A stretch of DNA of 64,000 nt from Pseudacidovorax sp. NFM-22 (GCF_021401245.1 NZ_JACBFY010000010.1:118057-182056); one strand, 5' to 3'. Positions 49,416-57,928 are shown, counted from the stretch's first letter. The notes: a model not told the origin generated them from the sequence alone. Numbers and translations: made by a program.

Positions 49416-49515
49416 GAGAGGTCTTTCGAGGAAGTTGTTGAAAGAGCCTTCATGGTGCCGGGCGGTCCGCGCCCGGTCTTTTCACGGCCGTCGCGCCGTG
49501 TTTCGTTTCTTTTCT

Positions 49516-51297
49516 TCAGCGGCCCAGCAGTTCGGCCGGATCGTCGCTGTCGACCACCTGGCGTGCCCAGTCGGCGAGCTTGCCGGCGTCGGCGCGCAGC
49601 ACCTCCTGCTTGACGGTCAGGATCTGCGAGGGATGCATCGAGAAGCTGCGCAGTCCCAGGCCCAGCAGCAGCCGGGTGAACTGCACGTCGCCCGCCATCT
49701 CGCCGCACACGCTCACGCCCTTGCCCAGGCGGCGCGCCTCGGCAATGGTCTGCGCCACCAGCCGCAGCACGGCCGGATGGCTCGCGTCGTACAGATGCGC
49801 CACGCTTTCGTCGGCCCGGTCGATGGCCAGCGTGTACTGGATCAGGTCGTTGGTGCCGATGGACAGGAAGTCGAAGTGCTTGAGGAAGATCGACAGCGAC
49901 AGCGCGGCGGCCGGCACCTCGATCATGGCGCCCAGGCGCACCGGGCCGGCCTCGTCGCCGCGGGCCTTCAACTCGGCGCGGGCCTTGTCGATGAAGACGA
50001 GCGTCTGCCGGATCTCGCTGGCATGGGCCAGCATGGGAATCAGCAGGTTCACTGGTCCGTGGGCCGCGGCACGCAGGATGGCGCGCAGCTGCGCCAGGAA
50101 CATCGCCGGCTCCGACAGGCTCCAGCGGATGGCACGCAGGCCCAGCGCCGGATTGAGGTATTCCTGCCGCGCCGACTTGCCGTCCAGCGGCTTGTCGGCG
50201 CCGATGTCGACGGTGCGGATGGTGACCGGCATGCCCTGCATGCCCTCGACCGCGCGGCGGTAGGCCTCGTACTGCTCTTCCTCGTCCGGCAGGCGGGTGA
50301 GGTGGCGCGCCTCGCGGCCCATGAAGAGGAACTCGCTGCGGAAGAGGCCCACGCCCTGCGCGCCGGCCTTGACGGCGGCGGCGGCGTCTTCGGGCATTTC
50401 GATGTTGGCCAGCAGTTCGACACGCTCGCCGTCGAGCGTGACGGCCGGGCGGTGACGCAGGCGCCACAGGCGCTCGCGCTCCAGCTCGCCCTGGCGCTGC
50501 TTGAAGCCGTACTCGGCCAGGATGATGGGCGAGGGGTCGACGATCACCACGCCGGCGTCGCCGTCGATGATGACCCAGTCGTCCTGGCGCACCAGTTGGC
50601 TGGCCACGCGCGCGCCCACCACGGCCGGGATGTCCATGCTGCGCGCCACGATGGCCGTGTGCGAGGTGCGGCCGCCCACGTCGGTGACGAAGCCGGCGAA
50701 CACGCTCTTCTTGAACTGCACCATGTCGGCGGGCGACAGGTCGTGCGCGATGAGCACCAGGGGGGCGTCGAAGCCGTCGGCCTCGTCGTCGCCGGCGATC
50801 GGCGTCTTGCGCGGCGGCGGGGGCGGTGGCGCCAGCACGGCGGCCGTGCCCTTCATCTGGCGCAGGATGCGCTCGACCACCTGCTCGAGGTCGGCCTTGC
50901 GCTCGCGCAGGTACTCGTCCTCCATCTCGTCGAACTGGCGCGCCACCACCTCGAGCTGGCTGGTCAGCGCCCATTCGGCGTTGTAGAGCCGGTCGACGAT
51001 CCAGTGGCGCACGCCGTCGGAGAGGGCTTCGTCCTGCAGCAGCATGAGGTGCACTTCGAGCAGGCCCGCCAGTTCGTGCGGCGCCTCGTCACGCTTCATC
51101 TGCGAGACGCTGGCGCGCAGGCGCTCCAGCTCTTCGGCCACCGCGTCGCGCGCGGCGCGCACGCGGTCGATCTCGGACGCCACCTCCTGCGGCTGGATGA
51201 AGTAGTGCGCCACGTCCAGCCGGCTCGACACCACCAGCACCGCCCGCCCGATGGCGATGCCCCGGGCGACGTTGAGACCGTGGATGGAGATCGTCAT
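49516..51297 (-). CDS. ptsI: PTS enzyme I (phosphoenolpyruvate-protein phosphotransferase)
   Basis: 593 aa. It moves phosphate from PEP to HPr. The phospho-histidine is H213 in GGRTSHTAIVARS. The C-terminal PEP-binding half has FRSEFLFMGRE and the catalytic cysteine in SVCGEMAGD. An unusual Pro-rich insertion (APPPPPPRK, about 156-164) followed by an acidic stretch lies in the N-terminal domain. Third gene after EIIA and HPr; no sugar permease genes adjoin. Confidence 0.96.
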   Translation of the reverse strand: MTISIHGLNVARGIAIGRAVLVVSSRLDVAHYFIQPQEVASEIDRVRAARDAVAEELERLRASVSQMKRDEAPHELAGLLEVHLMLLQDEALSDGVRHWIVDRLYNAEWALTSQLEVVARQFDEMEDEYLRERKADLEQVVERILRQMKGTAAVLAPPPPPPRKTPIAGDDEADGFDAPLVLIAHDLSPADMVQFKKSVFAGFVTDVGGRTSHTAIVARSMDIPAVVGARVASQLVRQDDWVIIDGDAGVVIVDPSPIILAEYGFKQRQGELERERLWRLRHRPAVTLDGERVELLANIEMPEDAAAAVKAGAQGVGLFRSEFLFMGREARHLTRLPDEEEQYEAYRRAVEGMQGMPVTIRTVDIGADKPLDGKSARQEYLNPALGLRAIRWSLSEPAMFLAQLRAILRAAAHGPVNLLIPMLAHASEIRQTLVFIDKARAELKARGDEAGPVRLGAMIEVPAAALSLSIFLKHFDFLSIGTNDLIQYTLAIDRADESVAHLYDASHPAVLRLVAQTIAEARRLGKGVSVCGEMAGDVQFTRLLLGLGLRSFSMHPSQILTVKQEVLRADAGKLADWARQVVDSDDPAELLGR

Positions 51298-51308
51298 GGC
51301 CGCACGCC

Positions 51309-51387
51309 GGGCCGCCCCAAGTGCGGCCAGCCCCCTCGGGGGGTGGCGTTACACGCCGCGCAGCGGCGTGATAAGCCTGGGGGCCTC
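51309..51387. repeat. Dispersed intergenic repeat of Comamonadaceae type
   Basis: About 79 bp between HPr and enzyme I. It contains CCCCC-TC-GGGGG (51331-51342) and the 8-bp stem CACGCCGC/GCGGCGTG (51352-51370), flanked by CCGCCCCAA and CCTGGGGGCC. It resembles multi-copy intergenic units I associate with Acidovorax/Variovorax genomes. No second copy was noticed here. Confidence 0.5.
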
Positions 51388-51391
51388 ACGT

Positions 51392-51661
51392 TCATTCGCC
51401 CTCGCCGAACTTGTCGTTCATCAGGGCGACGATGGCGTTCATCGCCTCCTGCTCCTGCGCCCCCTCCGTCTCCAGCTCCACCGTGGCCCCCAGCCCCGCG
51501 GCCAGCATCATCACGCCCATGATGCTCTTGGCATTGACACGGCGCTCGCCGCGCGCAATCCACACCTCGCAGGGAAAGCTGCCCGCCAGCTTGGTGAGCT
51601 TGGCGGAGGCGCGCGCATGAAGGCCCAGCTTATTGCTGATGGTCACGGATGTCTTGATCAC
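51392..51661 (-). CDS. ptsH: PTS phosphocarrier HPr
   Basis: 89 aa. The phospho-histidine is H15 in GLHARASAKL. The regulatory serine S46 in NAKSIMGV is retained, which fits control by an HPr kinase elsewhere. GTG start at 51661. It overlaps the EIIA gene by 32 nt. Confidence 0.96.
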   Translation of the reverse strand: MIKTSVTISNKLGLHARASAKLTKLAGSFPCEVWIARGERRVNAKSIMGVMMLAAGLGATVELETEGAQEQEAMNAIVALMNDKFGEGE

Positions 51662-52091
51662 TGTATTTACGTCTCACCTGATTGAGGGGGGCGGCCACGG
51701 CCACCTGCATGACGCCGGCCGTGCCGCCAGCGATGGCCCGCTGCACCTGCGCGTCGAGCGGCTCGTGGCGATAGGTCACGGCCCGCAGCAGCATGGGCAG
51801 GTTCACCCCCGCCACCAGCCGCGAGCGCACGCCATCCACCAGCTGCTGCGCCACGTTGCAGGGCGTGGCGCCGAACACGTCGGCCAGCACCAGCACCTGC
51901 GAGCGCGAACCCCCACGATGGAACTGCTGCTCCAGCAGGATGCGTGCCGCGCCCAGCGACTCCTCGGGCGACACATTGGGTTGGACGTCGAGCGCGGCCA
52001 GTGCGCCTTCGCAATCGGGGAAGACATGCAGGGCGCACTGGCGCAAGGCGTGAGCCAGGGGCGCGTGGGCGACGATGAGGATGCTGTTCAT
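51630..52091 (-). CDS. PTS EIIA component, mannose family
   Basis: 153 aa, single-domain EIIA-Man. The phospho-histidine is H9 in VAHAPLAHAL. Conserved VLVLADVFGATPCNVAQQL and VAGVNLPMLLRA follow. Start 52091 opens the first strand. With no IIB/IIC genes nearby it likely serves regulation (for example of carbon or storage metabolism), as proposed for this trio in other Burkholderiales. Confidence 0.92.
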   Translation of the reverse strand: MNSILIVAHAPLAHALRQCALHVFPDCEGALAALDVQPNVSPEESLGAARILLEQQFHRGGSRSQVLVLADVFGATPCNVAQQLVDGVRSRLVAGVNLPMLLRAVTYRHEPLDAQVQRAIAGGTAGVMQVAVAAPLNQVRRKYSDQDIRDHQQ

Positions 52092-52188
52092 GCAGGCGGC
52101 AGGCGGCGAGGGCATCGATTATGGGCCGAGGGCCCGGTGCACTGGCATGGCGGTTGCACGGCGGCCCTGGCACGGAAAGGACGGAGCG

Positions 52189-52731
52189 TCAGCGCAGGCG
52201 CAGGCCTTCCCAGAAGGTCTCCAGCGCCTGCGCGTCCGGAGGATGGCCGAGCACGGTGGCCTGATAGAGCGTGTAGCGGCCGACGGCATCCACCTGGGCG
52301 AACCAGCGCATGCGGGCCTGCTGCGGGCCGGCAGCGCCGGTCTCCCCCTCGGCGACGAGGTCGATGGCCGGCGGCATCTCGGCCGCGCGTGGCACGCGCG
52401 CCGGCGACTCCTGCACCTGGCCGCGTGCGCGCCACGGCGCGCGGGCAGCCATGCGCCAGGCCTCCAGGCGGCGCCGGGCCTCGGCGGGCGAGTTGCCGCC
52501 CTCCATGCGCGCCACGGCGAAGGTGGCGTCGCCCGCGGTGCAACCGGCCATGTCCAGACTCACCGCCTGGCCCGCCAGGTCGACCTCGCGCTGGGCACGG
52601 TCGGGCTTGCAGGGCAGCAGCACCAGCAGGCCGTCGCCCACCGGCACGTCACGCCAGTTGAACACCGGATTGCAGGCGGCCAGCAATGCCAGCACAGCCA
52701 TGTACACGGAACTAGAATTCCGACGCCTCAT
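52189..52731 (-). CDS. Putative lipoprotein of unknown function
   Basis: 180 aa. The lipobox LALLAAC puts the lipidated cysteine near residue 20. ATG at 52731 has GGAGG 10 nt upstream; an internal ATG at 52701 would leave too short a signal. The mature part has three further cysteines (LLPCKPDRA, MAGCTAGDA and the lipid one excluded) and the segment ALETFWEGLRLR at the end. Family not recognised. Divergent from the thioredoxin gene. Confidence 0.65.
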   Translation of the reverse strand: MRRRNSSSVYMAVLALLAACNPVFNWRDVPVGDGLLVLLPCKPDRAQREVDLAGQAVSLDMAGCTAGDATFAVARMEGGNSPAEARRRLEAWRMAARAPWRARGQVQESPARVPRAAEMPPAIDLVAEGETGAAGPQQARMRWFAQVDAVGRYTLYQATVLGHPPDAQALETFWEGLRLR

Positions 52732-52745
52732 CGAAGGATGCCTCC

Positions 52746-52826
52746 ATGAAAACCGCTCTCCCTGTCCATTCCCGCGCGCGGTCCGTGACCCGCTCCCGGG
52801 CCTTGTCGATGCGAGGAGCAGCCTGA
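52746..52826 (+). CDS. 26-codon upstream reading frame before the thioredoxin gene
   Basis: ATG at 52746 has AAGGA 7 nt upstream, an excellent site. The peptide has 26 residues, five of them arginine (MKTALPVHSRARS is the first half), with no signal peptide. Its TGA is 2 nt before the thioredoxin ATG, so translation is probably coupled. It could be a leader peptide or a small protein. Being short, it may also be chance; the ribosome site is the best support. Confidence 0.4.
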   Translation: MKTALPVHSRARSVTRSRALSMRGAA

Positions 52827-52828
52827 CC

Positions 52829-53326
52829 ATGAAAAAAGCACTGTATGCGCTCGCGCTGGCGGCCGTGGCGGCGGTGGGCACCACGGTCTACCTCCAGGCC
52901 GGCACCAGCCCGGCGCCCAGCTCCAAGTTCGTGCTGCTGGACGGCTCCACCAAGTCGACGGCCGATTTCAAGGGCAAGGTGACGCTGGTCAACTTCTGGG
53001 CCACGAGCTGCACCACCTGCGTGGCCGAGATGCCGCGCGTGATCGCCACCTACGAGAAGTACAAGGGCCAGGGCTACGACACCGTCGCCGTCGCCATGGA
53101 CTACGACCCGCCGAGCTACGTGGTGAACTTTGCGCAGACGCGCAACCTGCCCTTCAAGGTCGCCATCGACAACACCGGCGCCATCGCGCAGGCCTGGGGC
53201 GACGTCAAGCTCACGCCCACCACCTACCTGGTCAACAAGCGCGGCGAGATCGTCAAGCGCTATGTGGGCGAGCCCGACTTCGCCGAGCTGCATCAGCTGA
53301 TCGAGAAGCTGCTGGCGCAGGCCTGA
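52829..53326 (+). CDS. TlpA/ResA-type periplasmic thioredoxin
   Basis: 165 aa. An N-terminal helix (about 1-23) anchors or exports it. The active site is WATSCTTC with C61 and C64, in an AhpC/TSA-like thioredoxin fold with cis-proline in KLTPTTYL. It reduces disulfides in the periplasm, for instance in cytochrome c maturation. A cytochrome c' gene is nearby but convergent. It ends in a good terminator. Confidence 0.9.
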   Translation: MKKALYALALAAVAAVGTTVYLQAGTSPAPSSKFVLLDGSTKSTADFKGKVTLVNFWATSCTTCVAEMPRVIATYEKYKGQGYDTVAVAMDYDPPSYVVNFAQTRNLPFKVAIDNTGAIAQAWGDVKLTPTTYLVNKRGEIVKRYVGEPDFAELHQLIEKLLAQA

Positions 53327-53346
53327 ACCAGCGCCCGCACTCAAAG

Positions 53347-53374
53347 AAAAAGGCGTCCCGCGGGACGTCTTTTT
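53347..53374 (+). terminator. Intrinsic terminator of the thioredoxin gene
   Basis: AAAAAGGCGTCCC, GC turn, GGGACGTCTTTTT: a stem with one G-U pair, 20 nt after the stop and followed by T residues on the plus strand. Confidence 0.8.
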
Positions 53375-53444
53375 GCTGCCTGCACGAAGTCGCGTCACAC
53401 GAGGGCGGCAGACGGCGGGACGGGCCCAGGCCGGGCCGCCGCGC

Positions 53445-53888
53445 TCACTCGCGGAAGGAATCGTGGCAGGCCTTGCACGAGGCGCCTGCCGGGCCGATGG
53501 CGGCCTTGATCGCGTCCAGATTGCCCGTCTTGGCAGCGGCGGCCAGCTTGGCCACTTCGCCTTCGGCCTTGCCGGCGGCGGCCTTGAACTTGTCCTGCTC
53601 CTTCCAGATGGCGGGGCTGGCCTTGCCGCCTTCGGTGCCGGGACCGAAGCCTGCCCAGGGCTGCTTGATCAGCTCGGCGGCGCGGGCCGCGCTGGCCTCG
53701 GCCACCTTGGCATCGAAGTCGGCCCGGCCGCTGGCCATGTCGGCGACGCGTTTGAAGTTCTGCTGCATTTCCTTCAGCGTGGCCTGGCGGTACTTGATGG
53801 CGTCCTGCGGCGTCGCGAAGGTCGGCTGGGCCACGGCATTCGTGGCAATGATCGCCACCGCGGCGGCAGAAACGAGGGAACGGAACAT
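53445..53888 (-). CDS. Cytochrome c' (class II)
   Basis: 147 aa. A 20-residue signal peptide ends AVAQ. The mature chain is a four-helix bundle with the haem site C138-K-A-C141-H142 at the extreme C-terminus, the class II pattern. Such proteins bind NO or pass electrons in the periplasm. Start 53888 has AAGGAA 8 nt upstream. A weak promoter, TTAACA (54018-54023) and GATAGG (53994-53999) on the minus strand, lies in the divergent gap. Confidence 0.92.
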   Translation of the reverse strand: MFRSLVSAAAVAIIATNAVAQPTFATPQDAIKYRQATLKEMQQNFKRVADMASGRADFDAKVAEASAARAAELIKQPWAGFGPGTEGGKASPAIWKEQDKFKAAAGKAEGEVAKLAAAAKTGNLDAIKAAIGPAGASCKACHDSFRE

Positions 53889-54075
53889 CGAGGGATTCCT
53901 TGTAGAAAGTGGACCCGCCACACCGACGGGGACGCCCGCGCGAGTTTAGGGCCGGCCCTTCCGACGCCCGGGCAGGGTCGGGCGAGCCGGCGGCCTATCG
54001 GGCATTCGTACTGCTTTTGTTAATCTGCGGGGCATTTTTGGCTCGTGCGGCCCCCGCCGCCGCTTCCCTCGTCCC

Positions 54076-54768
54076 ATGGCATCCAACGCTGCATCCTCCG
54101 TCCCGACCGCGCGCGTGCGTGTCTGGGACCTGCCCACGCGACTGTTTCACTGGGCCCTGGCCGGCTGCGTGATCGGGCTGGTGGTCACGGCCAAGACCGG
54201 TGCGATGGAGTGGCACTTCCGGCTGGGCTACACGACGCTGGCGCTGCTGCTCTTCCGGCTCGTGTGGGGCTTCGCCGGTGGCTACTGGTCCCGCTTCGGC
54301 AGCTTCCTGCGGGGACCGGGCACGGTGATGGCCTACCTGCGAGGCAGGGCAGACGGCCATTCGCAGCTGGGCCATAACCCGCTCGGTGCACTGTCGGTGC
54401 TGGGCATGCTGTCGGTGCTGCTTCTGCAGGTGGCCACCGGCCTCATGGCCGATGACGCCATCAGCTTCACCGGCCCGCTCGCTGCGGTTGTGCCTGGAGC
54501 CTGGTCCAGCTGGGCCACCGATTGGCACAAGGACGCCGGGCAGTGGCTGGTCATCGCCTTGGTCGTGCTGCATGTGCTGGCCGTGGCGTTCCATGCCGTC
54601 GTCAAGCGCGAACGCCTGGTGCCCGCGATGGTGACGGGCGACCGGACCATACAGGCCGCGACGGCCGTGCCGCAAAGCCGCGACGACCTGCCACGGCGCA
54701 CCCTGGGACTCGTGTTGTTCTCCCTTTGCGCAGCGGTGGCCGCCTGGGTGTCAACGCTGCAAGGTTGA
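54076..54768 (+). CDS. Cytochrome b561-like membrane protein, Ni/Fe-hydrogenase b type
   Basis: 230 aa with five hydrophobic segments. Haem-ligand histidines are expected in TRLFHWALAG, DWHKDAGQWL and VVLHVLAVAFHAV. This family often pairs with cytochrome c' and relays electrons between quinones and the periplasm. It is divergent from the c' gene (187-nt gap), which supports a joint role. Confidence 0.88.
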   Translation: MASNAASSVPTARVRVWDLPTRLFHWALAGCVIGLVVTAKTGAMEWHFRLGYTTLALLLFRLVWGFAGGYWSRFGSFLRGPGTVMAYLRGRADGHSQLGHNPLGALSVLGMLSVLLLQVATGLMADDAISFTGPLAAVVPGAWSSWATDWHKDAGQWLVIALVVLHVLAVAFHAVVKRERLVPAMVTGDRTIQAATAVPQSRDDLPRRTLGLVLFSLCAAVAAWVSTLQG

Positions 54769-54774
54769 TGCAGC

Positions 54775-55299
54775 ATGGACGAAGCCGGCATGCGCACCAT
54801 CCACTTGAGCGAGCCTCGCGACGACGTGCAGCTTGCCGCGGCCACGGAACTGCTTCGGGAATACGCCGCGTCGCTGACGATCGACCTGTGCTTCCAAGGG
54901 TTCGACGAGGAGCTGGCCGCGCTGCCGGGCGACTATGCCGCGCCACGCGGCGCGTTGCTCCTGGCATGGGTCGGCGGGAACCCTGAGGCCGCCGGCGAGG
55001 ACGCCCAGCTGGCGGGATGCTGCGCCTTGCGTCCGCTGGACACGGCGGACTATCCCAACGCCGCGGAGATGAAGCGGCTGTACGTGCGTCCTGCCTATCG
55101 TGGCCTGGGGCTGGGCCGGCAGTTGGCGGAGGCCACGCTGGACGCGGCACGCCAGGCGGGCTATTCCTGCGTGCTGCTGGACACGCTGGATGACATGGAA
55201 TCGGCGCGGGCGCTCTACATGGACCTCGGCTTCCAGGACATCCCGCCCTACTACCACAACCCCATCGCCGGGGCGCATTACCTCAAGGCCGATCTCTGA
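54775..55299 (+). CDS. GNAT-family N-acetyltransferase
   Basis: 174 aa. The acetyl-CoA loop is RPAYRGLGLGRQL, followed by the late GNAT strand LLDTLDDMESARALYMDLGF. The start at 54775 is 6 nt after the cytochrome stop; the ATG at 54790 (MRTIHL) is also possible. Its substrate is unknown. Confidence 0.85.
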   Translation: MDEAGMRTIHLSEPRDDVQLAAATELLREYAASLTIDLCFQGFDEELAALPGDYAAPRGALLLAWVGGNPEAAGEDAQLAGCCALRPLDTADYPNAAEMKRLYVRPAYRGLGLGRQLAEATLDAARQAGYSCVLLDTLDDMESARALYMDLGFQDIPPYYHNPIAGAHYLKADL

Positions 55300-55404
55300 A
55301 CCCAGGGTCGACGGCGCGGCACAGCGGCGCCCGTCTGTGCCCGCACCGTCCGTCTGGTTCAGACGCCTCAAGGCCTGGAGGCCGCGATGCCCGCTCCCAA
55401 AAAA

Positions 55405-55433
55405 AGAGGGCCGGACGAGTCGTCCGGCCCTCT
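55405..55433 (-). terminator. Intrinsic terminator of the peroxiredoxin gene
   Basis: A 13-bp perfect stem, AGAGGGCCGGACG with CGTCCGGCCCTCT, closed by a 3-nt loop. On the minus strand it lies 25 nt after the stop and is followed by a T run. Confidence 0.82.
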
Positions 55434-55458
55434 GATGCCGCGCGAGGCGGCGAGGCGA

Positions 55459-55965
55459 TCAGCCCTTGGCCTGGGCCAGCAGCGTACCCGCGTCGCTCAC
55501 CTCGAACTTGCCGGGACCCTCGACGTTGAGCGACGCCACCTTGCCGTCCTTGACCAGCATCGAATAACGATTGCTGCGCAGGCCCATGCCGCGTGCGGCG
55601 AGGTCCAGCGTCAGGCCCGTGGCTTTGGCGAAGTCGGCACTGCCGTCGGCCAGCATGCGCACCTTGCCGTTGGTCTTCTGGTCGCGCGCCCAGGCGCCCA
55701 TCACGAAGGCGTCGTTCACGCTCAGGCACCAGATCTCGTCCACGCCCGCCGCCTTGAAGGCATCGGCGCCTTCCACATAGCCCGGCACGTGCTTGGCCGA
55801 GCAGGTGGGCGTGAAGGCCCCGGGCAGCGCGAAGAGCGCGATGGTCTTGCCGGCGCTGGCCTTGGCCACATCGACGGGGTTGGGGCCGATGCTGCAGCCC
55901 TCGCCCTCGACCTCCGAATACTCGTACAGCGTGACCGCAGGAATCGTGTCGCCAACCTTGATCAT
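55459..55965 (-). CDS. Peroxiredoxin, Prx5 type
   Basis: 168 aa, usual for the Prx5 group. The peroxidatic cysteine is C55 in PGAFTPTCS. The enzyme reduces H2O2 and organic peroxides with glutathione or thioredoxin. ATG at 55965 has GAGGAG upstream; a longer in-frame start would overlap the ribosomal terminator. It is directly downstream of the S10 operon on the same strand, with a terminator between. Confidence 0.93.
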   Translation of the reverse strand: MIKVGDTIPAVTLYEYSEVEGEGCSIGPNPVDVAKASAGKTIALFALPGAFTPTCSAKHVPGYVEGADAFKAAGVDEIWCLSVNDAFVMGAWARDQKTNGKVRMLADGSADFAKATGLTLDLAARGMGLRSNRYSMLVKDGKVASLNVEGPGKFEVSDAGTLLAQAKG

Positions 55966-55995
55966 GGAAGCTCCTCTGGGGATTGATGAAAAACA

Positions 55996-56022
55996 AAAAC
56001 GGCCCACATTGTGGGCCGTTTT
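55996..56022 (-). terminator. Terminator ending the S10 ribosomal operon
   Basis: AAAACGGCCCAC, ATT loop, GTGGGCCGTTTT: a 12-bp perfect stem 26 nt after the rpsQ stop, followed by T residues on the minus strand. The stem is symmetric enough to act both ways. Confidence 0.87.
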
Positions 56023-56047
56023 GCTTGCACCGCGAGGGTGGTGGGGA

Positions 56048-56317
56048 TCAGACCGCGGCGGCCTTCTCGACCAGACGCGTGGCGATCCAGTTCTTGGACT
56101 TGGAGATCGGACGCGACTCGGTGATCTCGATCACGTCGCCCAGATGGAACTGGCCGTCTTCGTCGTGCGCGTGGTACTTGCTCGACTTGATCATGATCTT
56201 GTTGTAGATCGGGTGCTTGACGCGGCGCTCGACGAGCACCGTGACGGTCTTTTCGCGCTTGTCGCTGACGACCTTGCCGACCAGGGTGCGCTTGAGGGAT
56301 TGCTTGGCTTCCGTCAT
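56048..56317 (-). CDS. rpsQ: 30S ribosomal protein S17
   Basis: 89 aa. Contains [20 protein letters not shown] and KYHAHDE, the standard S17 core. ATG at 56317 is preferred over a GTG at 56323 because AGGA sits 8 nt before the ATG but only 3 nt before the GTG. Last gene of the operon here. Confidence 0.96.
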   Translation of the reverse strand: MTEAKQSLKRTLVGKVVSDKREKTVTVLVERRVKHPIYNKIMIKSSKYHAHDEDGQFHLGDVIEITESRPISKSKNWIATRLVEKAAAV

Positions 56318-56328
56318 GTTCACAGTCC

Positions 56329-56571
56329 TTACTTGGCGGAGTTGAGGCTGGAGGCAGCCTGCTTCTGCGCCAGGATGGTCTTGGCACGGGCGATGTCGCG
56401 GCGGGTCACGCGCAGGCTGGCCACGTTGGCGAGCTGTTGCGTGGCCTTCTGCATGCGCAGACCGAAATGGGCCTTCTGCAGATCCTTGACTTCGGCCTGG
56501 AGGCCGGCGACGTCCTTCTCGCGCAGGGTAGCGGCCTTGGACACCTTGGCTGCATTCTTCTTGGTTGCCAT
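56329..56571 (-). CDS. rpmC: 50S ribosomal protein L29
   Basis: 80 aa, about 15 longer than E. coli L29, with a basic N-terminal extension before [20 protein letters not shown]. The second half has [15 protein letters not shown]. It is 13 nt after rplP. Confidence 0.94.
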   Translation of the reverse strand: MATKKNAAKVSKAATLREKDVAGLQAEVKDLQKAHFGLRMQKATQQLANVASLRVTRRDIARAKTILAQKQAASSLNSAK

Positions 56572-56584
56572 GAGAGTTCTCCTA

Positions 56585-57001
56585 TCAGGCGCCAAGCTGG
56601 CGAGCAACGAAGGTCGTGCGCAGCGGCAGCTTGGCTGCAGCCAGGCGGAACGCTTCACGAGCGAGTTCTTCGGGCACGCCGACGATCTCGTAGATGACCT
56701 TGCCCGGCTGGATCTCGGCCACGTAGTACTCGGGGTTGCCCTTGCCGTTACCCATCCGGACTTCAGCGGGCTTGGTCGAGATCGGCTTGTCGGGGAACAC
56801 GCGGATCCAGATACGGCCACCGCGCTTCACATGGCGCGAGATGGCACGGCGAGCGGCTTCGATCTGGCGCGCCGTCAGGCGGCCGCGATCGACAGACTTC
56901 AGGCCGAAGTCACCGAAAGCCACCGAGTTGCCCCGGGTGGCGACGCCGGTGTTGCGGCCCTTTTGTTCCTTGCGGAACTTTCTGCGTGCAGGTTGCAGCA
57001 T
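56585..57001 (-). CDS. rplP: 50S ribosomal protein L16
   Basis: 138 aa, standard length. [17 protein letters not shown] and [19 protein letters not shown] are the usual conserved parts. It helps to shape the A-site and aminoacyl-tRNA binding. It lies 30 nt after rpsC. Confidence 0.97.
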   Translation of the reverse strand: MLQPARRKFRKEQKGRNTGVATRGNSVAFGDFGLKSVDRGRLTARQIEAARRAISRHVKRGGRIWIRVFPDKPISTKPAEVRMGNGKGNPEYYVAEIQPGKVIYEIVGVPEELAREAFRLAAAKLPLRTTFVARQLGA

Positions 57002-57031
57002 TAGATTTCTCCGTCTTTCTCAGGGCCGGGT

Positions 57032-57928
57032 TTATTCGGCCTTGGCGCCGTCCGCTGCTGCAGCGGGCGCGGCTTTGCGGACGCGCTTAACGGCGGGCTT
57101 GTTGGGGTCCACGGCTTCGGCGGGCTTGTCGCTGCCGTCGGCCGGGGCGGTGTTGCCACCGATCGGACCACGGGCACCGGCACGCGGGCCACCGCGGCGG
57201 TCGTTGCCGCCCGGGCGGCCGTCACGACGCGGACCACGCGGACCGCGGCGCTCTTCGCCCTCGGGGCGCGGCGTGCTGTCCAGCGAAGGCGCGTCGTTGC
57301 GGCCCAGGGTGTCGCCCTTGTAGACCCAGACCTTCACGCCGATCACACCGTAGGTGGTCTTGGCTTCGGAGGTGCCGTAGTCGATGTCGGCGCGCAGGGT
57401 GTGCAGCGGCACACGGCCTTCGCGGTACCACTCGGTACGGGCGATTTCGATGCCGTTCAGGCGGCCGGCGGACATGATCTTGATGCCCTGGGCGCCCAGA
57501 CGCATGGCGTTCTGCATCGCGCGCTTCATGGCGCGACGGAACATGATGCGCTTCTCGAGCTGCTGCGTGATGCTGTCGGCGATCAGCTGGGCATCGACTT
57601 CAGGCTTGCGCACTTCCTCGATGTTCACGGCCACCGGCACGCCCAGCTGCTTGCCCAGGTCGCGCTTCAGGTTCTCGATGTCCTCGCCCTTCTTGCCGAT
57701 CACCACGCCCGGACGTGCCGAGAAGATGGTGATGCGGGCGTTCTTGGCGGGGCGCTCGATCAGCACGCGCGAAACGGACGCGTTCTTGAGCTTCTTCTTC
57801 AGGTACTCGCGAACCTTGATGTCCTCGGCCAGCATGCCCGCGAAGTCGCGGTTGTTGGCGTACCAGCGGCTGGCCCAGTTGCGGCTGACCGCAAGGCGGA
57901 AGCCGGTCGGGTGGATTTTCTGTCCCAT
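57032..57928 (-). CDS. rpsC: 30S ribosomal protein S3 with long Arg/Gly-rich tail
   Basis: 298 aa against 233 in E. coli. The KH domain ([14 protein letters not shown]) and the C-terminal S3 domain to [10 protein letters not shown] (residue 210) are normal. An 88-residue tail follows with an R/G-rich patch at about 226-257 and an Ala/Lys-rich end. Start 57928 opens [12 protein letters not shown]. Similar tails are known in betaproteobacteria. Confidence 0.97.
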   Translation of the reverse strand: MGQKIHPTGFRLAVSRNWASRWYANNRDFAGMLAEDIKVREYLKKKLKNASVSRVLIERPAKNARITIFSARPGVVIGKKGEDIENLKRDLGKQLGVPVAVNIEEVRKPEVDAQLIADSITQQLEKRIMFRRAMKRAMQNAMRLGAQGIKIMSAGRLNGIEIARTEWYREGRVPLHTLRADIDYGTSEAKTTYGVIGVKVWVYKGDTLGRNDAPSLDSTPRPEGEERRGPRGPRRDGRPGGNDRRGGPRAGARGPIGGNTAPADGSDKPAEAVDPNKPAVKRVRKAAPAAAADGAKAE

